Below are positions 9,501 through 18,700 of a stretch of 64,000 nucleotides of DNA, one piece after another. The translations under genes and the position numbers were made by a program. How positions within the stretch are numbered: position 1 is the first letter of the stretch; each line of letters starts with the position of its first letter. Source of the DNA: Sporisorium sorghi (lineage: Eukaryota > Basidiomycota > Ustilaginomycetes > Ustilaginales > Ustilaginaceae). The stretch covers positions 1 to 64,000 of the forward strand of contig JALCCG010000007.1 of the NCBI GenBank assembly GCA_023212695.1, in the 5' to 3' direction. A model generated the notes under the pieces. It searched no databases. It saw only the letters and a program-made list of their open reading frames with translations, and was not told the origin of the DNA.

Positions 9501-10799
9501 AACCGAAGTAACTGTTGGCGGATACGTAGCTGTCGTAACGGTAACCGGGACGTCCTGCTCTGTTTCTCCATCTTCCAAAGCTGCAGAGGTCAACGTCACA
9601 GGCTGGTCCGGATCGGCAAAAAATGTGCTGGTTACCCGAATTTCCTCTTGAGGTCCCGTCGAGTTACCAACCGTAATTGGTAGTGCAGCCGCCCCAGGAG
9701 AACCTACAGTCCAGCGCTGCGGGCCACTATTACCGGCCGCCACAACAGCCGTAACCCCGGCCAGCATGGCATTGTTCAACGCGATTGATGTAATATATTC
9801 TGGATCGTTTAACGAGTTGCCGAGCGAGAGGTTGATGACATCCATGCCGTCCTGTACGGCGCGGTCGATTCCACCAAGTACCCAGCTGGATTTACCGCTG
9901 CCATAAGGGCCAAGCACCTTGTACGCATACAGTTCGGCTTCCGGTGCGATTCCCTTCACGCCATACTCGCCGGCTTCTCTAGCAGCAACCGTACCAGCAA
10001 CATGAGTACCATGGTCCGTCCAATAGGTACTACCATTATCATTGACGGGTTTTGGATTCGTCGGGTCATTCTGATGATCTTGAGGCGTCGTTTCATATGG
10101 ATCATCATCGTTATTCACAAAGTCATATCCGCCTTTATAGGCATCTTTCAGATTCGGATGGAGATAGTCAACTCCGGTATCGATGACCCCGACTTTGATG
10201 CCTTTACCTGTATAGCCCAGGTCCCACACATCAGGAGCGCCGATAAATGGCCCTGTGTCCTTCATGTAGGGGCTAACTTCATCCACAGGATCAATCGCTA
10301 CTTCCAAATCGGGGTAGACGCCGAGCACACCCGGAAGGTCGGCGAGCTCTTTGAGCTGATCGCTATTTACCTCTAAGGTCATCCCATTTAAAGCATAGTG
10401 ATACTCATTAGAAATCGTATAATCGATTTGATTGCGTTCTAGATTGCGGATAAAGGTCTGCTGTTCCAACTGAACGGCGTCCTTTATTTTCTGCTCGTCA
10501 CTGCTTGAAAAGGATTTTCCTTGTAAAGAGGAGATTCCCTGGGACAGCGCAACCGGCTCTTCCGAGAGTTCGACAATCACGCTTACGGGGCCATTAGCCT
10601 CCAACAAACTCTGATCCAGGGCAGGGTCGGAAAGCTTCTGGGCTCTATGTTCTAGCGTTTGTTTCAGAAGCTTTACTTGCTCGGCAGTAAATTTGCCGCT
10701 TTCCAGCTGTTCTCCCGATATAGGAGCCGCCGCCGCTGGTACTACTAGAGATAGCGTTAACAGCAAACTTAATAGAATGGATAACAATCTTTTACTCAA
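6501..10799 (-). CDS. Cell-surface S8 (subtilisin-family) serine protease with SLH domains
   Basis: A 1432-residue secreted protease. In order: a signal peptide ending near AAAAP, an I9-type propeptide, the S8 catalytic domain with Asp207 (VIDTGVD), His263 (DHGTHVAG) and Ser in GTSMAAPHVAG, an inserted PA domain, Fn3-like domains, a long Gly/Ser/Pro linker and C-terminal SLH domains. The first and last SLH are clear (VTRAEFATLL, STRAQVSVIVYRLL); the middle one is degenerate. The TTG start at 10799 is preferred: GGGGAGG lies 9 nt upstream and the resulting N-terminus is a clean signal peptide. The reading frame stays open to 10880, where GTG and ATG abut a weaker site. It likely cleaves surface or extracellular proteins. 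Confidence 0.92.
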   Translation of the reverse strand: MSKRLLSILLSLLLTLSLVVPAAAAPISGEQLESGKFTAEQVKLLKQTLEHRAQKLSDPALDQSLLEANGPVSVIVELSEEPVALSQGISSLQGKSFSSSDEQKIKDAVQLEQQTFIRNLERNQIDYTISNEYHYALNGMTLEVNSDQLKELADLPGVLGVYPDLEVAIDPVDEVSPYMKDTGPFIGAPDVWDLGYTGKGIKVGVIDTGVDYLHPNLKDAYKGGYDFVNNDDDPYETTPQDHQNDPTNPKPVNDNGSTYWTDHGTHVAGTVAAREAGEYGVKGIAPEAELYAYKVLGPYGSGKSSWVLGGIDRAVQDGMDVINLSLGNSLNDPEYITSIALNNAMLAGVTAVVAAGNSGPQRWTVGSPGAAALPITVGNSTGPQEEIRVTSTFFADPDQPVTLTSAALEDGETEQDVPVTVTTATYPPTVTSVTYETELMAWNLAVAPEDVLDGDFELVYVGLGSEEDFDGKNMTDKIALIKRGELAFVEKMANAQNAGAAAAIIYNNVDDSINPIPYFGDSFSFITTLKMSLEEGEYIRQRLEAEPDLKVNFSDFKRNRTEGDEMNSSSSRGPAQKTLDIKPDVVAPGTSILSSVPAYGKDDPGADYSTAYDRLTGTSMAAPHVAGLAALILQKNPDWTPFDVKVALMNNAKVLDTDNYDVNDQGAGRVQALKTIKATELVKVLDKTSYTDRGVRYEQDNITGSINFGNFTGTTEETTITKKIRIESLNGLVDNFRVEVEPMASRVTPGVTVTVDQPTFTLDGQVELEVSLNVPKGISSTSEHQGHIVIISDVNKYYVPYAAYFNIQKVGINYIDTFTEDEEDLPHFKLNDQGEVESMYVAFELFNPMSLVILDLYDALNTEAGEDGDGVIGQIYGARRTHPAQPYYMEWDGNYYDYGTGEELTIKDGLYSIDLTTQDSSLRIFTDYVRDPFFVKSTAPKIEIDTKTTIHKQEDAVLKGTVDDLYVTAAPVIKEDWFIDFNVSEWLDATYVIKRANKTVAKEGSFDVEQDGAFTIALDGLSSGNYTVELSVKDRQGLEGKATVNLQLTGAPGPGNPDPGNPGGGSGGGGGGGSSSGGGSTGTPSTPAPEVSGDAKVTTKKNADGTESATAALSEAVVTAGITSDSKEVKLDVSKLDFSKYSDVALTLGKTTVDKLKASGKPLVITGNGFTLTVPADALDDFTTNSGFSLTVSVAASKAESGNTLNAVSPIVSVKHGDKFKHPLLLTLNYDPAKVKDARKVGAYVQSEKGDLQSAGLLQSAARGSITFRINGPGAYVAAENNVTFNDIVSHWAKDEIEVAASQHITNGTGAGRFSPNNAVTRAEFATLLDRIFETGIDWETRSKEAGAKHPLTREYMVVMIAEALKMDSETASLSFSDTNLISEDARAAVAFAVNEGLVKGVSGNRFAPGETSTRAQVSVIVYRLLDYLNKI

Positions 10800-11180
10800 A
10801 GCTTTGCTCCTCCCCGAAACATAATGTGTCAAGCCATGAAACAGGGTCCTGAAACTAGCAGCAAAACGCTTCTCCATCACCTCTCTCTATGTATGACTGA
10901 CCCGTGGTAAATTACTTCGAGGTGTAATTTTTATATTCCTTCATCCTTTTCTGTATTTATTTGTTAATTATTGTCGGAATGATAAGAGGTTTTGGCGAAA
11001 GCTAAAAATTAGTAATCATTTGAGAGGAAGAATGCTGAGCTGACCCTAGTGATTGTTGTAAAATTAACAGGAGGTAAACAAAGGTATTTAACGACAAATA
11101 CTTACAATAAATCCTATTGATTTCAATTCAATGAATGAATTATTATCAAATTAACCAAAAAAATGGTGGGAGGGTAGACA
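10800..11180. other. Divergent intergenic region with an inverted repeat
   Basis: An AT-rich region between the minus-strand protease gene and the plus-strand YD-repeat gene. It holds a 7-bp-arm inverted repeat (10909-10915 with 10924-10930) upstream of the protease gene, either an operator or a leader hairpin. An AGGAGG-like site near 11070 has no reading frame after it. No RNA gene is recognised. Confidence 0.4.
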
Positions 11181-11813
11181 ATGTCTTTAAAGTCTAAATC
11201 TATTTTAATTGGGCTAGCAACTATCTTATTTGTCAGTTCTAACACCACGTACTCAGCGCCTGCTAAGAGCTATAGTTATACATATGATGTGAGTGGAAAG
11301 TTAACCTTGATACAGACAAACGAAGGAGATAAGATCAGATTTTTTTATGATGCGAATGGAAATCTCACACATAAGCAAAGCTTACTTAAACCGTTTGGTC
11401 GGGTCGAAAATATAAATTATACAACTAAGTTCGAAAAAGAGGGTAATTTCATGGTTTTGAAAACCACTCTCACAGGTTTGGGATACTACTTAGAGGAGGA
11501 TGATGTCACTAAAATTGAAGTATTTCTTTTCGATTATTCACCTAACAGCCACTCTTATCGTAAATTGGGAGATGCGATCTTTAATGTTCAAAGACCAGAT
11601 ATTTATAATAAATACCCTCAGTATAAAAAAACTGATTCCGGTTTTAATTTCAATGTTAACGTCAAATTACCAAATGGTAGTCATATGATTCGAATATCTA
11701 GCACCAATTCTTATGGTGAAGTTACTCATTTTACACATACATTTAAAATAGATAATTCGTATGATGATCCTAGGCCACCTGAAAAACCACCAATTGACCC
11801 TCCAGAAATGTAA
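11181..11813 (+). CDS. Secreted orphan YD-repeat protein
   Basis: A 210-residue protein with an N-terminal signal peptide (cleavage near residue 26) followed by two YD/Rhs-type repeats (YTYDVSGKL and FFYDANGNL). A ~130-residue beta-rich region and a Pro-rich tail (PPEKPPIDPPE) follow. A GGGAGGG site lies 7 nt before the ATG. It faces away from the large Rhs gene and is AT-rich. It reads like the N-terminus of a wall-associated Rhs protein cut short and fitted with a new C-terminus, or a small exported partner. No toxin or immunity motif was recognised. Confidence 0.7.
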   Translation: MSLKSKSILIGLATILFVSSNTTYSAPAKSYSYTYDVSGKLTLIQTNEGDKIRFFYDANGNLTHKQSLLKPFGRVENINYTTKFEKEGNFMVLKTTLTGLGYYLEEDDVTKIEVFLFDYSPNSHSYRKLGDAIFNVQRPDIYNKYPQYKKTDSGFNFNVNVKLPNGSHMIRISSTNSYGEVTHFTHTFKIDNSYDDPRPPEKPPIDPPEM

Positions 11814-11831
11814 TTTTATTCACTTTATTTG

Positions 11832-11873
11832 AAATGAGATGATTTAGTAATTTAACTAATCATCTCATTTTTT
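11832..11873 (+). terminator. Intrinsic terminator, plus strand
   Basis: A stem of about 16 bp with one bulge (11832-11848 with 11855-11870) and a loop of about 6 nt, followed by a T run. It lies directly after the orphan YD-repeat gene. Confidence 0.88.
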
Positions 11874-12012
11874 CATTGACTCAATAATTATTGTATGTAT
11901 ATTCACTTAGACATTTTTCTTTACTGCAGGGCATTTTGTCTCTCTAGCTATAAAGGAAACCTATTATTTTTGAGGTAATTCAACAATAAGAGGGCAAGGA
12001 AGGTATTTACAA

Positions 12013-12090
12013 ATGCATAAAAACCGGACACTCTCCACAAGGATAACTCCAGCTGTCATAACTGTTTTGACCCTGTTCCTTCTCGGTTAG
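12013..12090 (+). pseudogene. Truncated secretion-signal reading frame at a recombination junction
   Basis: A 25-codon plus-strand frame with an AAGGAAGG site about 9 nt upstream. It encodes a basic start and then a hydrophobic stretch (ITPAVITVLTLFLL), like the beginning of an exported protein, and stops where it runs into the Rhs relic. A promoter-like pair (TTGACT and TATATT with a 16-nt spacer) lies near 11876-11903. It may be the surviving 5' end of a lost secreted-protein gene; the last few residues come from the relic, so this is weak. Confidence 0.35.
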
Positions 12091-12122
12091 CTGTTAAATC
12101 GGTGCTTCGTGTCAGATTCCCA
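12074..12122 (-). pseudogene. Short relic of Rhs core sequence
   Basis: This stretch is nearly identical to 14196-14252 inside the large Rhs gene, in the same orientation. They differ by one internal deletion of about 7 nt, a 1-nt deletion and few substitutions. In the intact gene the matching DNA encodes part of a YD repeat. Here it has no reading frame. It is most simply the remnant of a displaced Rhs tip cassette downstream of the active gene. Confidence 0.75.
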
Positions 12123-12126
12123 GAAG

Positions 12127-12166
12127 CTAAAAGGCATGACCCGGTACAGTACCGAACTCATGCCTT
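12127..12166 (-). terminator. Terminator of the Rhs-immunity unit
   Basis: Two nested stems (AAGGCATGA 12131-12139 with 12158-12166; CGGTAC 12142-12147 with 12149-12154) end in a short T run on the minus strand. It lies about 60 nt beyond the stop of the putative immunity gene. Confidence 0.7.
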
Positions 12167-12224
12167 GAATACAGTCTAACCATTTGCTGTCTAGCTTTTG
12201 GGGATCACTTCATTTAAGGTGCTT

Positions 12225-12764
12225 TTACTTAAAGCTATTTTTAATTGGTTCAGATGAATTCCAACTAATAAGCTTTATATTATATTCATCCAACAACTGA
12301 TCTGCAGAAATCAACTCCTCTGTAGTAATTCTTCCCTCTCTCTTTAATAATAGAGCATTGGGGAAAAGAGTGTGTTCCATAGAAGCATCGTCCTTATCTC
12401 CCATATAATATTGAGCATCACCAGGAGGAAAAATGATTTCTTTATTTTCATCAAGCTTCAACAAGGTAAGTCTGTCTTCACCGCTAGCTAATCTTTGCTT
12501 CCATTTGCGGTACTTTCCTCGGCCTTCATCAGCTCCAACTCCATCATACTCACATATCAAAGTATCTTGAATAACCATTCTTTTCCCGTCGATCTCATAC
12601 TCCAATCGAAATGGGAATTCTCCATATTTAGTTGTTGGGCTTGGAGGATTTGGTTCTGACTGAATTCCCAAATATATGGCAATCCACGGCATTGTAAAAT
12701 ACATTATTATTCCAAATATCAACAATAACGGAATGCCTATTATCATAACCATCTTCAAATTCAA
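12225..12764 (-). CDS. Putative immunity protein for the Rhs lipase-like tip
   Basis: A 179-residue protein with one N-terminal membrane segment (IIGIPLLLIFGIIMYF) and a soluble domain rich in charged residues; no named domain was recognised. Its TTG start overlaps the Rhs stop codon by 4 nt, and its AGGAGG site is written in the last Rhs codons. Translational coupling of this kind and its position directly after a polymorphic toxin tip are the usual signs of a cognate immunity gene. A single membrane anchor would suit protection against a lipid-attacking effector, which is inference. The base composition is AT-rich, like the tip and unlike the Rhs core. Confidence 0.7.
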   Translation of the reverse strand: MNLKMVMIIGIPLLLIFGIIMYFTMPWIAIYLGIQSEPNPPSPTTKYGEFPFRLEYEIDGKRMVIQDTLICEYDGVGADEGRGKYRKWKQRLASGEDRLTLLKLDENKEIIFPPGDAQYYMGDKDDASMEHTLFPNALLLKREGRITTEELISADQLLDEYNIKLISWNSSEPIKNSFK

Positions 12765-15700
12765 TAGTATCCTGCCTCCTTTAAGCCACTTATTACTGAG
12801 TCCATATAGTGATTCTCAATTCTTTTCTTATATCTAAAAACTTCCGAGTACCACCATTTAATTTTATATTGCGTAGGTAAATAAACCACTTTGCCAATTT
12901 TGGGGGCTCCAAATAAATGATTCAATATTTCTCCTTTAACCACATAATGGGTCATTCTCCCTTCATATCCAATTCCATCATCGCTTAAATCATATGCGGA
13001 TAAATTAGGTTTTGCAGTATTAAATGTAATAGCATTTTTATTATTAGCAATTGCATTCGCAATGGCTTCGGCCCCACCCTTTGAATGCCCAACCATAGTT
13101 ATTTCTTTATTCTTGTGATTTTGCACAAATTTTGTTGATTCCGAAATCGAATCTTTCAAATCATCTGAGAAACCAAATGGTTGTTGAATATTGTTTCCCC
13201 AATCTCCAAATGTGCTTGTCCCCTTATTAACCATTGCATACTCAATTGTGCCATTAATCTTTACTCTTGAATAAATACCCAACTTTAATCCTTCATCATT
13301 TGTACGGATTTGAATCAGTTTCCACCCACCTAAAAGTGCTTTTCCATAATCATTTGATGTTGAACTATAGATGTGCTGGGCCATTACAGCTGCTTCAATA
13401 ACAGTAGGAATATGTCCACTCGGATCTGTATAAATCAAAGGGTTATTATGCACATACGTATACAGATTCTGACTTAACGGATTCTTCAGTTCCCCCTCAT
13501 ACGTATCCTCATTCAAAAACCGCCCTACACTTGGATCATACCATCGGGCTCTTAGATACTGCAATTTAGTGGCGTCATCCCAATACTCCCCAGAATATCG
13601 TAAAGGATTATGCACTTGTTCTTCCTGTAAAAGAATATTGCCCCACAGATCATATGTGTACCTGTTGAGCGTCTGGCCGGATTCATCCTGCAGTTCTGTA
13701 ATATCTCCGTGAGCGTTGGACAATACATACGCTCTTAAACCATTTGCATAATCGATTGCCTCCAGTGAATTTCCTCGGATATAGATTGCTTTATGAACGG
13801 GCTGTCCATTGACTACTTCTGCTTCCGCTATGATTTGACTGCCGTCATAATAGTAGCGGCTTCGAACTCCGTTCTCGACCCGTTCGACCAAAAGCCCGTC
13901 TCCGTTATACATATATTGCACGGTTTTATCTTCGGTGGCGACCTGGATCAACCGATCTTGAGAGTCAAATGTATTATTCATTGACGGCATTTCAAGCCCT
14001 TGCTCCGAACGCAGGGTCAAGCGGTTTCCTAATTTATCATAGGTGTATGCCTCATTAAATATGCTGGATTCCGCTATCCGATCTAACGGATCATAAGCAA
14101 ATGTATCCACTACATCATTTTGAGTACGCTTCTGGATATTATTGTTGGCATCATACTCATATTGATAGCGACTAATCAGGTGTTGCCCTCGAACTTGTTC
14201 CTTCTCGGTCAGATTGGTGCCGTTAAATCGGTGCTTCGTAGTCAGATTCCCATTTACCGTGGATTGGTTAAGCAAGCCGTTGGCATAGTAGGTGTACTTG
14301 AATTCCTCAGCTCCACTGGATGTTCCCATGGCGGCCAGGCGATTCATCGCATCATATCTGAAAAATCTCTGACTGCCAAATGGACCTATGGCCTCCGTCC
14401 GATTACCGTTCGCATCATAAGCAATGCGCAGTTCCTGTCCATCAGGATACTGGAGTCGTGTCAAAAGACCTTGGACCGGGTCATAGTCATAACGGGTAAT
14501 CCCTGTCGGATCCGCCATGGAAATACGCTTACCAGCCGCGTCATAAGCGTACTGAACGGTTTCATTTGTGCTTACTCGCTCGATTAAACGATCCCGGTTA
14601 TCATAACGATAACTCATGGCGTGTCCATTACGATCGACATTTCGCACCAGGTTACCATTTCCATCATAATACCGCTTTTCTTGTTGACCTGCCTTATCAC
14701 GGGTCAGTATGACTCGATTGAGTTCATCGTAGCTCTTATGTGTCTTGCTGCCATTCGGATCTGTAACGGTAACTAAGTTCCCGTTTGAATCGTACGCATA
14801 CTCCGTTGCATTATTTAATGCATCTCGCACGTATTTCAGTTGTCCCAAGGATGTGTAGCCAAATTGCGTGACATTACCTTTCGCATCTGTTTGTTTCACA
14901 ACATGGCCGCTAATCGGATCCATACTTTGCTGTACGATCAAACGACTAGTTTGATCCTGAACCGTCTGTTCCTCCGACTTTACCATCTGGCCGTAAACAT
15001 CATAGTATTCTCGATGCACATTGCCTTCTGCATCCTGAGTCGATTGGATCCGACTCGCGTCATCATACTGGGTTAGCTTTTGGGTTGCATCTGCAAAAAC
15101 CGTTATCGTTTGACGACTCCAACTATCATAGCTGGTTTGCGTGCGTTGTCCGAGCGCATCTTCGGACCACACGGTACGGCCATAAGGGTCATAACCAGTT
15201 CTGGACTTTATGTCGAGCCCCCTACCGGTGAGGATCCCTTCTTCCAATTTCCATCCGAGTGCATTCCATCGAGTTCTTGTCTTCTGCCCAAGTTCATTCG
15301 TTACGGTCACGGTGTTATTGATGTCATCATACTCCGCTACAAGGGTATGACGGTCCGGATAAGTAACGCTTATCACGCGGTCAAGTGCATCATAGCGGTA
15401 ATTCGTCGTTTGGTGTCGTGCATCCGTAAATGACGTTAAATTTCCCGTGGTCGGGTCATAGTTGGATGAAACGGAAACTTCCGAAATGTTCCCATCAACA
15501 TCTTTAACAGGGATCTTTTTCCGTGTTGGGAAGGCAGACTGGTGGGCTGCAGCATATTCCGTAGTGACGGTGCTTCTCTTATCGCCTTGAATTGTCGTTT
15601 CGGTAATTACATTTCCGTAGCTGTCATATCCAAATTGGATATGCTTCACAACTTGTCCATTTGCATGATCTTGGCGAACGATAAGCTCTGTAATATCACC

Positions 15701-18700
15701 TTGTGCATTTCGGGTATATGTTGTATGCAGATCTACACCCGTAGCAACGCGCTCAATGGATTGTACCAACCAGTGACGGGAACTATCGTACGTATTCATT
15801 ATCGTTGCTCCCCGTTCGTTCGTCGCCTGCACGATATTACCATAGTCATCATACTGTTTTGTAACGGTTAATGTATCACTATTGCGGTTATTCGTTGTTA
15901 CCTCGGAGGTTGGAGCCGGAACGGGATAACTGCGACCGCTGACTTTTTTTGAGTAACCGTAGCTGGTCTTCTTTTCTGTCCCTTCAGCACTTGTTGTCAT
16001 CTGATCCAAGTAAAACTGTGGACTTGTATATTGATCAATATGTCGTTTGGTGTATTGGTATTTGGTTGATGTCAGACCATCCTCAAGGGTGGATGCGAAT
16101 GTTTGAGTCTGTCCGTATGAGCTTCCTGCATCGCCGGTGTAGAAGAAGTTCTTCCGATTGTAGTCGTTACGGGTCCCGTCTGCATATTGAATTTGATCTT
16201 TTCGGGAAAGAATCCGATAACTCTCATTTTGAGAACTTTCTCCGATATAGCGCTTGATCGGTTGTTCATCATACGTATACTGCGTGATTGCGCCTGTTGG
16301 ATGAATTACGGAAGTCAGTAGTGCATACGGGTTGGATACTGCTCGTTCCGGACTTGCCGTGAACAAGTTGAATCGTGCTGGCGCAACTTGATAGCTATAG
16401 TTTGTTCTTCTGCCGAGTTCATCGATAACTGCACCCAACAATTCAGCCCCATTGATTGATTCCTTTTCATAGGTAATGGTTCTTTGCCCATGTTTGATCG
16501 CCACATAATTGGTTGTATATTCAAGTTCAATCGTGTTCCCAATGGCATCCTTAACCTGAGATAGCAATTTCCGCCCATAGTGAGCATGATGAGTGTAAAA
16601 AAATTGAGTACTGTTGTTATAGGCATCTGATATTTGAAGAATTCGACCATCCGATGAAAAGTATTGCCGAATTTGACCGTCTGCTGTAGATAGCTTATAT
16701 TTAGAAGCTTCATTCCCTACAGTCACTGAGGTATCCGTTGTTAGACTTACGCCTTCCCAGTCATAACCTTTGAGTTTATTTCCTTCGACTTCGTAGGACC
16801 CGCCATCACCCAAATGTACGTATTGTTTTCCATCCTTCGTCCGTATGGACGGCAGCTTCCAGGACCACCCTTTCCCTAACGGATACAGTTGCTCTTCAAA
16901 TTTAGGCGATGTTTGATTGTAATACGTAACGCCTGTTCCTACTCCTGCAACATAAGCTTGAATGGATGCATTGGGCTGAGTAGAAACATAGTAATTGTAT
17001 TGATCGTCACTATAAAGATATGCGCCCGGTGCTCCGTTAAGAAGATCTCTTAATTCCTCGCCTTCCGACCAATAATCAAAAGATTGAGATACTAAGGTTG
17101 TCGAGCTGCTGGCTCCTTCAGTCATTATCAGGTCAACCCAAGGCTGTTCGGCCACGTTATACGCATAGCGATATTGTGGTCCAGGACCCGAGGAGATCCA
17201 CGGTCCATAGCGACGGTCTGAAGTTACAGCGGGCTTAATGACGATGCCCGTATAATTTTGTCCCCATTGCCGGGTATCCGAGCCAGGCTTCGTGACGGTT
17301 CCGGAATAGTTGGCTTGGAACTTTTTAGTACATATATAATTGGGTGTACCTGGTGAAGGGCATGCTTTTAAAGTATCGGTTGTCGTTCGATATAAGGTAC
17401 CGCTAAAACCGCCGCTATTGTATGATTTTGAGCTTGGACATTCTGTTCCGGTTCCAGTTGCGACCCATTGTCCGGATGCATTGTACTTTCCAGGTATTTC
17501 GTTTATGCACGTAGATGTTTCTGTACGTGATTGCGGCGGTACGTAGGAGCCGGATACAACATAGGAATCTCCGTTTTTGGTCAGGGTACCACTAAATCCT
17601 TGCTGACTGTAATACACGGATCCAGGAAAACTGTTCGTGGGACTATATCGATATTCAGTAACCGTTTTTCTTTCCTCCGGTGTTGTGTAGGTGATGCGCT
17701 GGCTGGCAACCTGCCTTGCCTCACTTTCCGTGTTGTAGATGCCTTTATTGACTACGTAAGTTTCCAAAATGGCCGTTTCGTAGTCCACAATGCCATCGCC
17801 GTTGTAGTCGTTTTGTATCCATTCATTTTCTCTATAATTAACAAGGTATTTCGGAACCAGCTGCTTGCGAATTGCATTGAACTGTACAAAATAACGATAC
17901 ATATCATATTCGTAGGTATTGTAGCCGTAATCCATATCGTAGAACTGGGAGTCGCCCGAGTCATATTTTCGGGTAAGTGAGAACGATAGTCCGTTTCGAC
18001 CTGGTAATGTAATATCCGTTTGTTCTAGTGATAAGCTGCCAGAGATGCTGGAAATGGCTTCACCACTTGAACCGACAGAATACGGAGCATCATTAAAGGA
18101 AGAGGCGTTATATACCGGCGCTTTTTCAAGAATTGGATTCTGCTCTCCAGTCCCCGTAACTCGATTAGCCCTAGTTTCATTTTTTGAGTCAACTGAGTCT
18201 GGTAGTGCTTCCTCTGATTCAGAATCGCCCTCAGGGCTGCTCGTCTCTTCTTCGGTATTATCAGCATCCCAAGAACCATACACTTCCTCTGTCACCGTAA
18301 AAGGGTTAAAGTAACGTACAACGCTAGAGTCTTCTTGCTCAACGAAGGTGATGTCTTGAATCTCAAGCGGTAAATCATAAACCGCTGAAGTGACCGTATC
18401 GATCGTATTAGTCAAACCATAAACCGCTGACGAAACCGTCGGAATTGTAGACAAGTTTACCTCAGCAGGAAAGAGGCTGCTAAGTGCTTCTTCAAAAGGA
18501 ATGTTCTTTATCTTGGCTTTATGTAGTGCAGATTCGATATGGTTAAGCGTATATCCATCATTCAAGTATTTCTGGATCCATTCGGGAGAAACTGAAAATC
18601 GATCAACAATAAACTTCATTTTATCGTTGTTATACGAATTTGATTCTAGGGCATAAGAAGGATTTGGTGGAAAAAATAAAAGGAACTCGAATAACAAGGT

